A DNA stretch of 64,000 nt from Coprobacillus cateniformis (GTDB lineage Bacteria > Bacillota_I > Bacilli_A > Erysipelotrichales > Coprobacillaceae): NCBI RefSeq assembly GCF_009767585.1, contig NZ_WSNW01000001.1:3060041-3124040 (forward strand), read 5' to 3'. The notes below the pieces were generated by a model, which did no database searches, was not told where the DNA came from, and saw nothing but the letters and a program-made list of their open reading frames with translations. Below, in pieces: positions 1-8,098 of this stretch (position 1 is its first letter; each line of letters starts with the position of its first letter). The translations under genes were made by a program, and so were the position numbers.

Positions 1-246
1 TATTTGACTTTGTATTATGAAGAAGATTTATCTTTGGCAGAAATTGCGGAGGATTTAAATGTTTCACGCAATGCTGTTTATGATAATTTAAAGCGTGCAG
101 TCGCTTCATTGGAAGATTATGAAAGTAAACTGCATTTGCTTGAAAAGCATGTTCAGAGAATGGATTTAATAAAGCGTATAGAGGATGAACAAAATACATC
201 TCGTGAACAATTGGATGATTATTTAGAAATGTTAAAGAGGATATAG
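1..246 (+). CDS. ylxM: YlxM-type DNA-binding protein, 5' end outside window
   Basis: This is the C-terminal part of a YlxM/p13-like protein, a small sigma-70 region 4-like helix-turn-helix protein that accompanies the signal recognition particle genes. The visible residues hold the HTH (LSLAEIAEDLNVSRNAVYDNL) followed by a charged helical tail. The frame is open from base 1, so the true start lies upstream. It ends 11 bases before ffh, as in Bacillus, where ylxM and ffh form one operon. The family assignment comes from motif and neighbour; the regulatory role of YlxM is poorly defined. Confidence 0.9.
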   Translation, partial: YLTLYYEEDLSLAEIAEDLNVSRNAVYDNLKRAVASLEDYESKLHLLEKHVQRMDLIKRIEDEQNTSREQLDDYLEMLKRI

Positions 247-257
247 GAGGGTGACTT

Positions 258-1649
258 ATGGCTTTTGAATCTCTTTCAGAAAGGTTGCAGGATAGTCTTA
301 AAAAAATTAAAGGGCAGGCAACTTTAACTGAAGCGAATATGGATGAAATGCTTCGTGAAATTCGTTTAGCGTTACTTGAGGCTGATGTCAATTTTCAAGT
401 TGTTAAAGAATTTATTGCAAATACAAAGGAAAAGGCATTGGGACAAGATGTTTTAGGCTCATTAAAACCAGGACAAGTCGTTGTGAAGGTTGTTCATGAT
501 GAACTGGTGGAATTGTTAGGTACAAGTGTTAGTGAGTTGGATTTTTCAAGAAAACCAACTGTTATTATGATGGTCGGTTTGCAGGGAAGTGGGAAAACGA
601 CAACTTCTGGAAAGATTGCCAAATTAATAACAAAAAAATATGCGAAAAAACCATTATTGGTTGCTGCTGATATTTATCGTCCGGCTGCTGTAGATCAGTT
701 GAAAACGTTAGGGCAACAATTAAATGTTCCTGTATTTGAAAAAGGAACTGATATTTCAGCTGAAGATATTGTTAAACAGGCTATGGCTTATGGGCAAGAA
801 AATCAACATGATGTTATCATTGTCGATACAGCAGGACGTTTACATATTGATGAACCATTGATGCAAGAATTACAAAACATTAAAGAGATTACAAATCCAA
901 GTGAAATTTTATTGGTTGTTGATGCGTTGACAGGACAGGATATTGTTAATGTGGCACAATCATTTAATGAACACTTGAGTATTACTGGTGCTGTTTTAAC
1001 AAAATTAGATGGTGATTCTCGTGGTGGTGGAGCTTTATCTGTTCGTCATATTACACATGTTCCAATTAAGTTTGTAGGGACTGGTGAGAAATTAGATGCA
1101 ATTGATTTGTTCTATCCAGATCGTATGGCAGATCGTATTTTGGGAATGGGAGATGTTGTTTCTTTAGTTGAAAAAGTGCAAGATGTTTATGATGAAAAAG
1201 AAACAATGAAAACATTCAATCGTATGCAACAAGGAACTTTTGGGCTTGATGATATGCTTGAACAAATGCATCAAATGCGTAAATTAGGACCATTATCTGG
1301 AATTATGAAGATGATACCTGGTATGCCTAAATTACCAAATATCAATGATGATGATACTGATAAGAAGTTGAAACAGACTGAATCTATTATTTATTCTATG
1401 ACACAAGCAGAAAGAAGAGATCCTTCAATCTTAAATGCAAAACGTAAAGAAAGAATTGCTAAAGGCTGTGGACGTAATGTGGCTGATGTTAATCGTTTGA
1501 TTAAGCAATTTGAACAATCTAAGTTAATGATGAAGCAAATGGGTAATTTGGATCCAACAACAGGTATGCCAACTCAAAAACCAAAATCTAATATGATGTT
1601 TGATCCTCATCGTAAAAAAGAAAGGCATAAAAAGAAAAAGAAAAGATAA
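258..1649 (+). CDS. ffh: Signal recognition particle GTPase Ffh
   Basis: Ffh binds the 4.5S/scRNA and hydrophobic signal sequences and delivers ribosomes to FtsY at the membrane. The 463 residues are the full family length. The N domain is followed by the G domain with GLQGSGKTT (P-loop), the DTAGR switch and TKLDGD. The C-terminal third is a Met-rich M domain ending in a very basic Lys/His tail. A GGAGG-type site (246-250) precedes the ATG. It is co-transcribed with ylxM and followed by a candidate terminator. Confidence 0.98.
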   Translation: MAFESLSERLQDSLKKIKGQATLTEANMDEMLREIRLALLEADVNFQVVKEFIANTKEKALGQDVLGSLKPGQVVVKVVHDELVELLGTSVSELDFSRKPTVIMMVGLQGSGKTTTSGKIAKLITKKYAKKPLLVAADIYRPAAVDQLKTLGQQLNVPVFEKGTDISAEDIVKQAMAYGQENQHDVIIVDTAGRLHIDEPLMQELQNIKEITNPSEILLVVDALTGQDIVNVAQSFNEHLSITGAVLTKLDGDSRGGGALSVRHITHVPIKFVGTGEKLDAIDLFYPDRMADRILGMGDVVSLVEKVQDVYDEKETMKTFNRMQQGTFGLDDMLEQMHQMRKLGPLSGIMKMIPGMPKLPNINDDDTDKKLKQTESIIYSMTQAERRDPSILNAKRKERIAKGCGRNVADVNRLIKQFEQSKLMMKQMGNLDPTTGMPTQKPKSNMMFDPHRKKERHKKKKKR

Positions 1650-1653
1650 GAAA

Positions 1654-1700
1654 GAGATGCATCTCATTATTCAGATATAAGAATAGAGATGCATTTATTG
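1654..1700 (+). terminator. Candidate terminator after ffh
   Basis: A 9-bp perfect stem, ATGCATCTC (1657-1665) with GAGATGCAT (1686-1694), lies just after the ffh stop and is followed by a weak T-rich stretch (TTATTGT). The loop is long (20 nt) and the T-run is interrupted, so termination may be leaky. Confidence 0.55.
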
Positions 1701-1985
1701 TATCAAAGTAGGTAAGAGAATAATTGATATATATTTTTGGAAATGTTTTATGCAACCTAAAGGAAATATTGCATATTTAAAGGTTATATTTAGTGTCATA
1801 ATATCATAGAGAAAATCTTACAATATTGATGCTTTGATAAAGAATAGAAAATCATCATATTGCTATTGAAACTAAAAAGAATATGAAATTGTCTCTAGTT
1901 TAGCAATGCTATCATTAATAATAAGTGAGAGCATAGTTTATACACCTATTAGATTTCATAAAAAATGAGTGTTAAGTAAAAACAC
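1701..1985. other. Non-coding gap before rpsP
   Basis: AT-rich stretch between the ffh terminator and the rpsP promoter. I see no open frame with a ribosome binding site, no tRNA and no convincing structure in it. Confidence 0.5.
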
Positions 1986-2013
1986 TTGACAGATAATTTA
2001 TTTGTGATATTAT
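1986..2013 (+). promoter_or_regulatory. Sigma-A-type promoter of the rpsP operon
   Basis: TTGACA (1986-1991), a 16-bp spacer and TATTAT (2008-2013). It lies 35 bp upstream of the rpsP ATG, which has a strong GGAGG at 2037-2041. It probably drives rpsP-khpA-rimM-trmD. Confidence 0.75.
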
Positions 2014-2048
2014 ATATAAGCAAATGAAAAAATAATGGAGGAAATATT

Positions 2049-2321
2049 ATGGCTGTAAAAATTAGATTAAAAAGAATGGGTGCTAAAAAATCACCATTTT
2101 ATAGAATTGTAGCTGCTGATTCAAGAATGCCTAGAGATGGACGTTTTATCGAACAATTAGGAACTTATGATCCTAGGCAAAATCCAGCAGTTGTTACAAT
2201 TAAAGAAGATGAAGTTTTGGCTTGGTTAAACAAGGGTGCTCAACCTTCTGATACTGTAAGAAACTTATTAAGCCAAAAAGGTATCATGAAAAAATTTGCT
2301 GATTCAAAAGCAAAGAAATAA
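2049..2321 (+). CDS. rpsP: 30S ribosomal protein S16
   Basis: S16 is a small 30S assembly protein that binds 16S rRNA. The N-terminus (MAVKIRLKRMGAKKSPFYRI) with the following VAADSR and DGRFIEQLGTYDP motifs is diagnostic. At 90 residues it has the usual length. It starts 7 bases after GGAGG and heads the conserved rpsP-khpA-rimM-trmD operon with rplS downstream. Confidence 0.98.
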   Translation: MAVKIRLKRMGAKKSPFYRIVAADSRMPRDGRFIEQLGTYDPRQNPAVVTIKEDEVLAWLNKGAQPSDTVRNLLSQKGIMKKFADSKAKK

Positions 2322-2335
2322 GTTGGTGAGTAATC

Positions 2336-2587
2336 ATGGATTACGTAAAAACTTTACACGATATTGCTTGTGAGTTGGTCAATGATAAGAATAAACTAGA
2401 GGTTCGTCAAATGCCTTCATTGGATGAAGATACAATTGTACTTTATGTTTATGCTTCTCATGATGATATTGCAAAGCTTATTGGTAGAAAAGGTATGATG
2501 GCTAATTCAATTCGTCAATTGATGTCTGTGAGCGGGCGTTTACATGAAAAAAAATTAGATATCAAATTTGAATCGTATGGAGAATAG
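2336..2587 (+). CDS. khpA: KH-domain RNA-binding protein KhpA
   Basis: An 83-residue single type II KH-domain protein (YlqC/KhpA). The IGRKGMMANSIR segment carries the GXXG loop that contacts single-stranded RNA. In streptococci and bacilli KhpA pairs with KhpB/Jag and influences cell elongation and division; that role is known from the family and not visible here. It sits 14 bases after rpsP and its stop codon is part of the palindrome of the next terminator. Confidence 0.93.
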   Translation: MDYVKTLHDIACELVNDKNKLEVRQMPSLDEDTIVLYVYASHDDIAKLIGRKGMMANSIRQLMSVSGRLHEKKLDIKFESYGE

Positions 2588-2612
2588 ATGTGATATCACA
2601 TCTATTTTTTTT
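2585..2612 (+). terminator. Terminator or attenuator between khpA and rimM
   Basis: A perfect 20-nt palindrome (2585-2604: stem TAGATGTG/CACATCTA, loop ATAT) followed by eight Ts. It overlaps the khpA stop codon. As rimM has its own strong ribosome binding site right after, it may attenuate rather than fully stop transcription. Confidence 0.75.
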
Positions 2613-2624
2613 AAGGAGGATATT

Positions 2625-3128
2625 ATGGAACAAGTCATTATTGGTAAAATCGTCAATACACATGGAATTAAGGGTGAATTAAAGGTTAATGTATCTACTG
2701 ATTTTATTGAAGAAAGGTTTCAAAAAGGGAACCATTTATTGATTGATGATCATGGTACAATGGTAGATATGACAGTTGCTACGCATCGTATTCATAAGGG
2801 ACATGTTTTGGTCTCATTTGTTGATTTTCAGGATATTAATAAAGTTGAAAAATATAAAGGGTGTACAGTGTACGCTTATAAGGATGAGACTTTATTGAAT
2901 GATGGAGAGTATTATGTTGGAGATTTAATTGGGTGTGAAGTCTATAATCGAGGAATTCTTATTGGAACGGTGAAGGATGTTCAATTATATGATCATCATG
3001 ATGTTTTGGTAGTGAGTGGAACTCAGAAAATTTTGATTCCATATGTAGATGCTTTTGTTAAAAATGAAGATATTGTAAACAAACGTATTGACGTTGAGTT
3101 GATAGAGGGTTTTTATAATGAAAATTGA
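2625..3128 (+). CDS. rimM: 16S rRNA processing protein RimM
   Basis: RimM binds S19 and the 3' domain of 16S rRNA during 30S maturation. The protein has the N-terminal VIIGKIVNTHGIKGELKVN signature and the C-terminal PRC barrel (YYVGDLIGCEVY...HDVLVV...ILIPYVDAFV). I choose ATG 2625, which sits 6 bases after AAGGAGG; the in-frame ATG at 2568 lies inside khpA and has no site. That gives 167 residues, the usual length. The last 11 bases overlap trmD. Confidence 0.95.
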   Translation: MEQVIIGKIVNTHGIKGELKVNVSTDFIEERFQKGNHLLIDDHGTMVDMTVATHRIHKGHVLVSFVDFQDINKVEKYKGCTVYAYKDETLLNDGEYYVGDLIGCEVYNRGILIGTVKDVQLYDHHDVLVVSGTQKILIPYVDAFVKNEDIVNKRIDVELIEGFYNEN

Positions 3129-3837
3129 TATTTTATCATTGTTTCCTGAAATGTTTGATGGTTTTTTAAATACATCAATTATTAAGCGAGCAATTGATAC
3201 TTCACTTGTGGAAGTTCGAATTCATGATTTTCGTGAATTTGCTGATAATAAACACAAAAAGGTTGATGATTATCCTTATGGTGGTGGACAAGGAATGGTT
3301 TTAATGTGTCAGCCTATCTTAGATTGTTTAAAATCACTTGTGACAAAGGACTCACTAGTGATTTTAATGTCACCACAGGGACAAACTCTTCAACAGGCTT
3401 ATAGTCAAAAATTATCATTAGAAAAGCATTTGATAATTATCTGTGGACACTATGAAGGATTTGATGAGAGAATTCGTGATTATGTAGATGTTGAAATATC
3501 AATTGGTGATTATGTGTTGACTGGTGGGGAACTTGCCAGTATGGTTGTTTGTGATTCGGTGATTAGATTACTTGAAGGTGCGATTAGAGAAACATCGCAT
3601 GAGGATGATTCATTTAGTGATGGGTTGTTAGAATATCCTCAATATACAAGACCATATGAATATGATGGGACAGTTGTGCCAGATGTATTGATGAGTGGGC
3701 ATCATGAAAATATTCGCAAATGGCGTTTACAGCAATCTCTTATGAAGACATATTATAAACGACCTGATTTATTACAAAAAAGAGAGTTTACTGAAGAGGA
3801 AATCAATATATTAAAAGAAATTCAAAAAAAAGATTGA
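3118..3837 (+). CDS. trmD: tRNA (guanine-37-N1)-methyltransferase TrmD
   Basis: TrmD methylates G37 of tRNAs with SAM and so prevents +1 frameshifting. It is a SPOUT-fold enzyme with a trefoil knot. GHYEGFDERI and SIGDYVLTGGELA are the knot/SAM-binding motifs, and the N-terminus (MKIDILSLFPEMFDGFLNTS) is typical. At 239 residues it is full length. It overlaps the end of rimM by 11 bases, indicating translational coupling. Confidence 0.98.
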   Translation: MKIDILSLFPEMFDGFLNTSIIKRAIDTSLVEVRIHDFREFADNKHKKVDDYPYGGGQGMVLMCQPILDCLKSLVTKDSLVILMSPQGQTLQQAYSQKLSLEKHLIIICGHYEGFDERIRDYVDVEISIGDYVLTGGELASMVVCDSVIRLLEGAIRETSHEDDSFSDGLLEYPQYTRPYEYDGTVVPDVLMSGHHENIRKWRLQQSLMKTYYKRPDLLQKREFTEEEINILKEIQKKD

Positions 3838-3849
3838 TTTTGTCGCTAT

Positions 3850-3945
3850 AAAATGATAATATATATCAGTCTTTGGACGGCAGATGTTCCGCTGGTTATG
3901 ATAACGTATGAACTTCGAAGATTACAAATGTTTAGGAGGAAGTCA
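3850..3945 (+). ncRNA. Candidate L19 (rplS) mRNA leader
   Basis: The ~110 nt between trmD and rplS contain short self-complementary blocks (around TTTGGACGGCAGATGTTCCG) just before the rplS ribosome binding site. Bacilli carry a conserved L19 leader here. I infer the same autoregulatory leader from position and apparent folding; I cannot align it. Confidence 0.4.
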
Positions 3946-3949
3946 TATT

Positions 3950-4300
3950 ATGAATATGCAATTAGTACAAGATATTACTAAAAAACAATTAAGAAACGAC
4001 ATCCCTGATTTCAAAGCTGGGGATACTGTTAAAGTTTACGTAAAAATTAAAGAAGGTGACAAAACACGTACTCAGTTATTTGAAGGTGTTTGTATCGCTA
4101 AAAAAGGTGGAGGAATCTCTGAAACTTTCACAGTTAGAAAAATTTCTTACCAAGTTGGTGTAGAAAGAACTTTCCCAATTCATTCTCCAATTATTGATAG
4201 AATTGAAGTTGTTAAGATTGGTAAAGTACGTAGAGCTAAATTACATTATTTACGTGGTTTATCTGGTAAAGCTGCTAGAATTAAAGAAATTCGTAAATAA
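3950..4300 (+). CDS. rplS: 50S ribosomal protein L19
   Basis: L19 lies at the 30S-50S interface. Motifs LVQDITKKQLRNDIPDFKAGDTV, GGISETFTVRKISYQVGVERTFPIHSPII and KVRRAKLHYLRGLSGKAARI identify it. I start at ATG 3950 after TTTAGGAGG; the upstream in-frame ATG (3908) would add a 14-residue tail foreign to L19. The result is 116 residues, normal for the family. A strong terminator follows. Confidence 0.96.
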   Translation: MNMQLVQDITKKQLRNDIPDFKAGDTVKVYVKIKEGDKTRTQLFEGVCIAKKGGGISETFTVRKISYQVGVERTFPIHSPIIDRIEVVKIGKVRRAKLHYLRGLSGKAARIKEIRK

Positions 4301-4330
4301 AAAGTATGGGAAATTCCCGTACTTTTTTTC
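4301..4330 (+). terminator. Intrinsic terminator after rplS
   Basis: Stem AAAGTATGGGA/TCCCGTACTTT with a short loop, running into seven Ts. It begins right at the rplS stop and ends the ribosomal operon. Confidence 0.9.
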
Positions 4331-4375
4331 TAGTCTTTTTTGGATATTAAGGGTATAATGGTAAAAGGTGATAAT

Positions 4376-4921
4376 ATGAAACTGAAGAAAAGATATCTTT
4401 ATTCAATCATTGAAATGATTGTTGTTATAGTTGTGACAATTTGTGTATTTAAATTTGTTGTGATTCCAGTCAGAATTGATGGAACGTCTATGGAAAATAC
4501 TTTGCATGATCAAAGTATAGCTTTAATTAATGGTATTGGGATCAAGGCAGAAAATATTAAGCGTTTTGATATTATTGTTTTATATAGTGAAGCTTTAGAT
4601 GAGAAAATTATAAAAAGAGTTATTGGTTTGCCTGGAGATACGATTGAATTTAAAGATGATGTTTTGTATGTTAATAATCAAGTGACACCACAAGATTTTT
4701 TAGATATGAATTTTGTGAATGAGTCCAAGATTACATATAATGTTGAACGATTTACTGATGATTTTAAAGTGGTTGTTGGTGAAGGTGAATATTTTGTGAT
4801 GGGTGATAATCGGTTGAGATCTACAGATTCAAGAGAATTAGGCACTTTTACAATTGATGATATTATTGGAATGAAAGGGTTGGTTATTTTTCCTTTTGAT
4901 TCTGTTCAATGGTTAGAATAG
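4376..4921 (+). CDS. lepB: Type I signal peptidase
   Basis: A membrane serine protease that removes signal peptides from secreted proteins. It has one N-terminal membrane segment (about residues 9-31), then RIDGTSMENTL with catalytic Ser38, KRVIGLPGD with catalytic Lys80, and the YFVMGDNRLRSTDSRELG box. At 181 residues it is the short Gram-positive form. I chose ATG 4376 after AAAGGTGA; a TATAAT lies close upstream. Ten bases after its stop the interrupted rbgA begins, so lepB and rbgA were once neighbours in one operon. Confidence 0.95.
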   Translation: MKLKKRYLYSIIEMIVVIVVTICVFKFVVIPVRIDGTSMENTLHDQSIALINGIGIKAENIKRFDIIVLYSEALDEKIIKRVIGLPGDTIEFKDDVLYVNNQVTPQDFLDMNFVNESKITYNVERFTDDFKVVVGEGEYFVMGDNRLRSTDSRELGTFTIDDIIGMKGLVIFPFDSVQWLE

Positions 4922-4930
4922 GGGGATAAT

Positions 4931-4948
4931 ATGGCACAAATTCAGTGA
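4931..4948 (+). pseudogene. rbgA: 5' remnant of rbgA left of the insertion
   Basis: A GGGGG site and ATG are followed by codons for M-A-Q-I-Q and then TGA. RbgA proteins normally start M-x-(I)QWFPGHMAKARRE. The rest of the gene (WFPGHMAK...) lies 33.6 kb away, starting at 38523. So these bases are the original start of rbgA, cut off by integration of the large element between the Gln codon and the Trp codon. Confidence 0.85.
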
Positions 4949-4960
4949 TTGATTACGATT
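4943..4960. other. attL, left junction of the large element
   Basis: Chromosomal sequence (…ATTCAG) meets element sequence (ATTGATTACG) at a TG dinucleotide (4946-4947). At the right junction element sequence (GGTATCAAC) meets TGG of rbgA (38523). Large serine recombinases cross over at a 2-bp core, so TG fits as the core. The exact crossover base is inferred. Confidence 0.65.
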
Positions 4961-5127
4961 TATTTAAACCCACTAACAAACCCTTATAAATAAAGGACTT
5001 TCTCGATTTTATATCTTGCACGATTTTATCAAAAAACGGTTAAATTAACAAAAAAATGATCAAAATATAGTAATTTTGATATTATTTAAACTAGGAATTA
5101 GAGAGGTGATTACGACATTTAAACCCC
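4951..5127 (+). repeat. Pair of direct repeats at the left end of the element
   Basis: GATTACGAtttATTTAAACCC (4951-4971) and GATTACGAcATTTAAACCC (5108-5126) are near-identical direct repeats 157 bp apart; the first begins 4 bp inside attL. No gene lies between them. They could be recombinase accessory sites or the trace of an earlier insertion at the same place. Confidence 0.6.
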
Positions 5128-5204
5128 ATTGTTTTGTAGGTTGCACATTTTTATTTCTTAAATGGAAGTGATATAATTTATATATAAGAAATGGGGGAAC
5201 TATT

Positions 5205-5354
5205 ATGAAAAAAAAGATTAAATTACCAATCTATAATAATGAAGTAAAAATTGTATTAAATGCTTTAAATGAGTTTAGAAATATAATAATCCAACAAGGA
5301 AAATATCCAGAACCTATTGATGAACTAATCTTAAAATTAAATAAAATTTATTAA
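5205..5354 (+). CDS. Small hypothetical protein (49 aa)
   Basis: An ATG follows GGGGGAAC with good spacing, and TATAATTTATATATAAG upstream looks like a promoter. The 49-residue product starts MKKKIKLPIYNNEVKIVLNAL, is mostly helical and charged, and ends in LKLNKIY. A strong terminator follows. I do not recognise a family. Its isolated unit (promoter, RBS, ORF, terminator) at the left end of the element argues for a real gene. Confidence 0.6.
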   Translation: MKKKIKLPIYNNEVKIVLNALNEFRNIIIQQGKYPEPIDELILKLNKIY

Positions 5355-5362
5355 ACATATTT

Positions 5363-5393
5363 GAACTGATTAAAAATGGTCAGTTCTTTTTTT
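5363..5393 (+). terminator. Intrinsic terminator
   Basis: Stem GAACTGA (5363-5369)/TCAGTTC (5380-5386) with an A-rich loop and a T7 tail. It closes the small gene at 5205 ahead of parA. Confidence 0.85.
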
Positions 5394-5464
5394 ATGCCAG
5401 AAATGGAATACATAGTCATCTTATTAAATTAAGGTGGCTAAATTAAAAGAAAGGAGGCGAGAAT

Positions 5465-6295
5465 ATGCAAGAAAGTAAGTGCAAGGTAATTGCAATTACA
5501 AATCAGAAAGGAGGAGTTGGTAAGACCACAACAACATTTAATCTTGGAGTAGCATTGGCTAAACAAGGAAAAAGAGTGTTAGTTGTAGATGTTGATCCTC
5601 AGAGTAATTTAACTACTTATGCAGGTTGGTATGATGAAAATGAACTAAAATATACTTTAACTGATTTAATGGAGCAATCAATGAATGATGATGAAATTAA
5701 AATAAAGGAAAGTATATTACACCATAGTGAAAATGTGGATTTAATTCCATCTAATCTTTCTTTATCAGCATTAGAAAATTCGTTAACTTATGCAATGAGT
5801 AGAGAATATACTTTAAGGAATTGCTTATCTAGTATTAAAGATGACTATGATTATATACTTTTAGACTGTCAACCAAGTTTAGGTATGCTTACAATAAATG
5901 CTCTTGCTAGTGCAAATAGTGTTATCATACCAGTTCAAAGTGAATACTTTGCTTTAAGAGGTATGACTGATTTATTTAAGATAATAAATAAAGTTAGACG
6001 ACAAATAAATCCTACTCTTAAAATAGAGGGAGCATTATTAACATTAGTTGATTCAAGGGCTAATCTTCCAAAAGAGATAGCAACTCAATTAAAAGACAAT
6101 TATGGGAGTATATTAAAACTATTTAATACTCAAATACCAAGAGCAGTTAAGACTGCCGAATCTACTTCATCAGGAGGAAGTGTGTTTTCTTATGATAAAA
6201 GTGGAAGGGTAGCAAATGCATATTCTTCTTTTGCAAAGGAGGTGCTTAATGATGGCAAAGAACATACCAAAAATGCCACTGCCAAAGTTAGATGA
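5465..6295 (+). CDS. parA: ParA-family partitioning ATPase (Soj-like)
   Basis: Deviant Walker A ATPase: AITNQKGGVGKTTTTFNLG with the signature lysine, VDVDPQSNLT, YILLDCQPSLG (Walker B) and VIIPVQSEYFALRGM. The 276 residues match the full family. An AAAGGAGG site precedes the ATG. The gene overlaps parB by 47 bases. On mobile elements such a pair stabilises the circular or replicating form by segregating it; here that is inferred from the pair. A C-terminal Lys/Ala tail replaces the usual end. Confidence 0.93.
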   Translation: MQESKCKVIAITNQKGGVGKTTTTFNLGVALAKQGKRVLVVDVDPQSNLTTYAGWYDENELKYTLTDLMEQSMNDDEIKIKESILHHSENVDLIPSNLSLSALENSLTYAMSREYTLRNCLSSIKDDYDYILLDCQPSLGMLTINALASANSVIIPVQSEYFALRGMTDLFKIINKVRRQINPTLKIEGALLTLVDSRANLPKEIATQLKDNYGSILKLFNTQIPRAVKTAESTSSGGSVFSYDKSGRVANAYSSFAKEVLNDGKEHTKNATAKVR

Positions 6296-7196
6296 CCTTT
6301 TTACAACAGAAGAAGAAAGAACTAATGATAAGTTGGAAAAAGTTATTGATATTAAAATAAGTGATATTGATGATTTTCCAGACCACCCATTTAAAGTCAT
6401 TGAAAATGAAGATATGTTTAATATGCGTGATAGCATAAAAGAAAATGGAGTATTAGTTCCTGCATTAGTTAGACAAAAGCCAGATGGTAGATATGAAATG
6501 GTATCTGGACACAGAAGAAAGTATGCAAGTCAATTAGCAAATAATGAAACACTACCTTGTATTGTTAGAGATTTAACAGATGATGAGGCTGTTATTATAA
6601 TGGTAGATAGCAACTTACAAAGAGAAGAAATATTACCGAGTGAAAAAGCATTTGCATATAAAATGAAATTGGAAGCCCTAACACATCAAGGCAAAAGAAC
6701 AGATTTAACTTCTGCCCAAGTTGGGGAGAAGTTAGAAAGTAAATATTCTGTTCAATTACTTGCAGAAGAAGTTGGAGATAGTAGAAGCCAAATTCAAAGG
6801 TTTATAAGACTTACTGCACTAATACCAGAGTTATTAGATTTAGTTGATGAAAAGCAAATCGCATTGAGTCCAGCCGTTGAATTATCTTTTCTAAAAGATG
6901 AAGAACAATATGCAGTTTTAGATTGCATTGAGTGTAATGTAGCAACACCATCTCACGCACAAGCAATAAGACTTAAAAAGATGAGTCAAGAGGGAACACT
7001 TACGACTGATGAAATAGAAGATTTTTTATCAGAGGAGAAACCCAACCAGATTCCCAAAATGAAATTTAATGCAGACAGAATAAGAAATGTACTCCCAAAG
7101 AATATTGAGGAGAAAAAAATTGAAGATTTTGTTGTTAATGCCATTGAATTTTATGGGAAACATCTCCAAAGACAAAAGTCTATGGACGCAAGATAG
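6249..7196 (+). CDS. parB: ParB-family partition protein
   Basis: A ParB/Spo0J-type DNA-binding CTPase. The N-terminal nuclease-like fold has the CTP-binding segment (GRYEMVSGHRRKYASQLA), followed by a central HTH (SVQLLAEEVGDSRSQIQRFIRLTALIPELLDLVD). The strong AAAGGAGGTG at 6235-6244 fixes the start at ATG 6249 (or 6252), not at the upstream ATG at 6216. At 315 residues it is normal in length. I see no canonical parS nearby, so its target site is unknown. Confidence 0.92.
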   Translation: MMAKNIPKMPLPKLDDLFTTEEERTNDKLEKVIDIKISDIDDFPDHPFKVIENEDMFNMRDSIKENGVLVPALVRQKPDGRYEMVSGHRRKYASQLANNETLPCIVRDLTDDEAVIIMVDSNLQREEILPSEKAFAYKMKLEALTHQGKRTDLTSAQVGEKLESKYSVQLLAEEVGDSRSQIQRFIRLTALIPELLDLVDEKQIALSPAVELSFLKDEEQYAVLDCIECNVATPSHAQAIRLKKMSQEGTLTTDEIEDFLSEEKPNQIPKMKFNADRIRNVLPKNIEEKKIEDFVVNAIEFYGKHLQRQKSMDAR

Positions 7197-7351
7197 TGGG
7201 AGTTAATATTCCACAAATCCCTCCTTACAATCCTCCCTAGTATTATTACTAACTATTTATTTACTAACTGAAAAAAGTATATAAGTATTTACACAAATGC
7301 AAAATATTTTAGAATATGCTAGATTGAAAGAAATAAAGGAGTGTGATTGTT

Positions 7352-8050
7352 ATGAAAAAGAAAATCATTTTAGTTGTCATTGTTGTTTTTGCAGTAGCAG
7401 TTAGTGGAGCGTTTGTTCTAACCAAATGTTTTAAGACAAATTCAAACCACGAACAGGTAAATGTTGTAGAAGATAAAGATGAGGAATTTAACTTGCAAGA
7501 GGAAGAACAAAGCAAAGACGATATAACTACTGAAACAGATGAAACCGGAAACAAAACAGCAAATGGAAATAGTGAAAGTCCAAAAGAAGATACTTCAAAA
7601 CAAGAAAATAAATCTAAAACATCAACAAAGGTTTCAGAAACCCCAAAAAAAGCAGAAACTAAATCTAGCAATGTACCAACTACAAGTAACAAATCACAAG
7701 AAGAAAAACAAGAGAATAAAACAACTGAAAGTAATAAAAATAATGGTTCAAGTAATCAAGGACAACAGAACAAAGAGTCAACAACTTTTTATGATTCTAT
7801 TACTCACGGAAAAAAAGAGTTTTCTTCTGAAAGTGAGGCTTTAAGGAGAGGTACTGAAATTCAAAGCAAAGAGTTAGATTATGTTTTAGATTGGAACGAA
7901 GAACACCCAGATAATCAAATACAACCAGAGATAAATTATTTTAGAGTTTATCCATCTGCAATAGATGAAAACGGAAAGTATTGGTATTATTTGCATTTCT
8001 TTTGCAGAAGTGGTGAAGGACTGGATCAAGAATTAAAAAGTAAATATTAG
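7352..8050 (+). CDS. Membrane-anchored or secreted protein with Ser/Thr/Lys-rich linker
   Basis: An N-terminal hydrophobic segment (KKKIILVVIVVFAVAVSGAFVL) acts as membrane anchor or uncleaved signal. A long low-complexity linker rich in K, E, S, T, N (about residues 30-150) follows, then a compact C-terminal domain with conserved-looking aromatic residues (FYDSITHGKKEFSS...YWYYLHFF). I do not recognise that domain. I use ATG 7352 after AAAGGAG. It directly precedes the Cna-B/sortase genes, so a surface role is inferred. A terminator follows. Confidence 0.7.
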   Translation: MKKKIILVVIVVFAVAVSGAFVLTKCFKTNSNHEQVNVVEDKDEEFNLQEEEQSKDDITTETDETGNKTANGNSESPKEDTSKQENKSKTSTKVSETPKKAETKSSNVPTTSNKSQEEKQENKTTESNKNNGSSNQGQQNKESTTFYDSITHGKKEFSSESEALRRGTEIQSKELDYVLDWNEEHPDNQIQPEINYFRVYPSAIDENGKYWYYLHFFCRSGEGLDQELKSKY

Positions 8051-8051
8051 T

Positions 8052-8078
8052 GGCTCTTAATAAAGAGTCATTTTTTTT
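8052..8078 (+). terminator. Intrinsic terminator
   Basis: Stem GGCTCTT/AAGAGTC with an AATA loop, then eight Ts (8071-8078). It separates the membrane protein gene from the Cna-B gene. Confidence 0.88.
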
Positions 8079-8098
8079 CGGAAAGTGAGGGAAATTAA

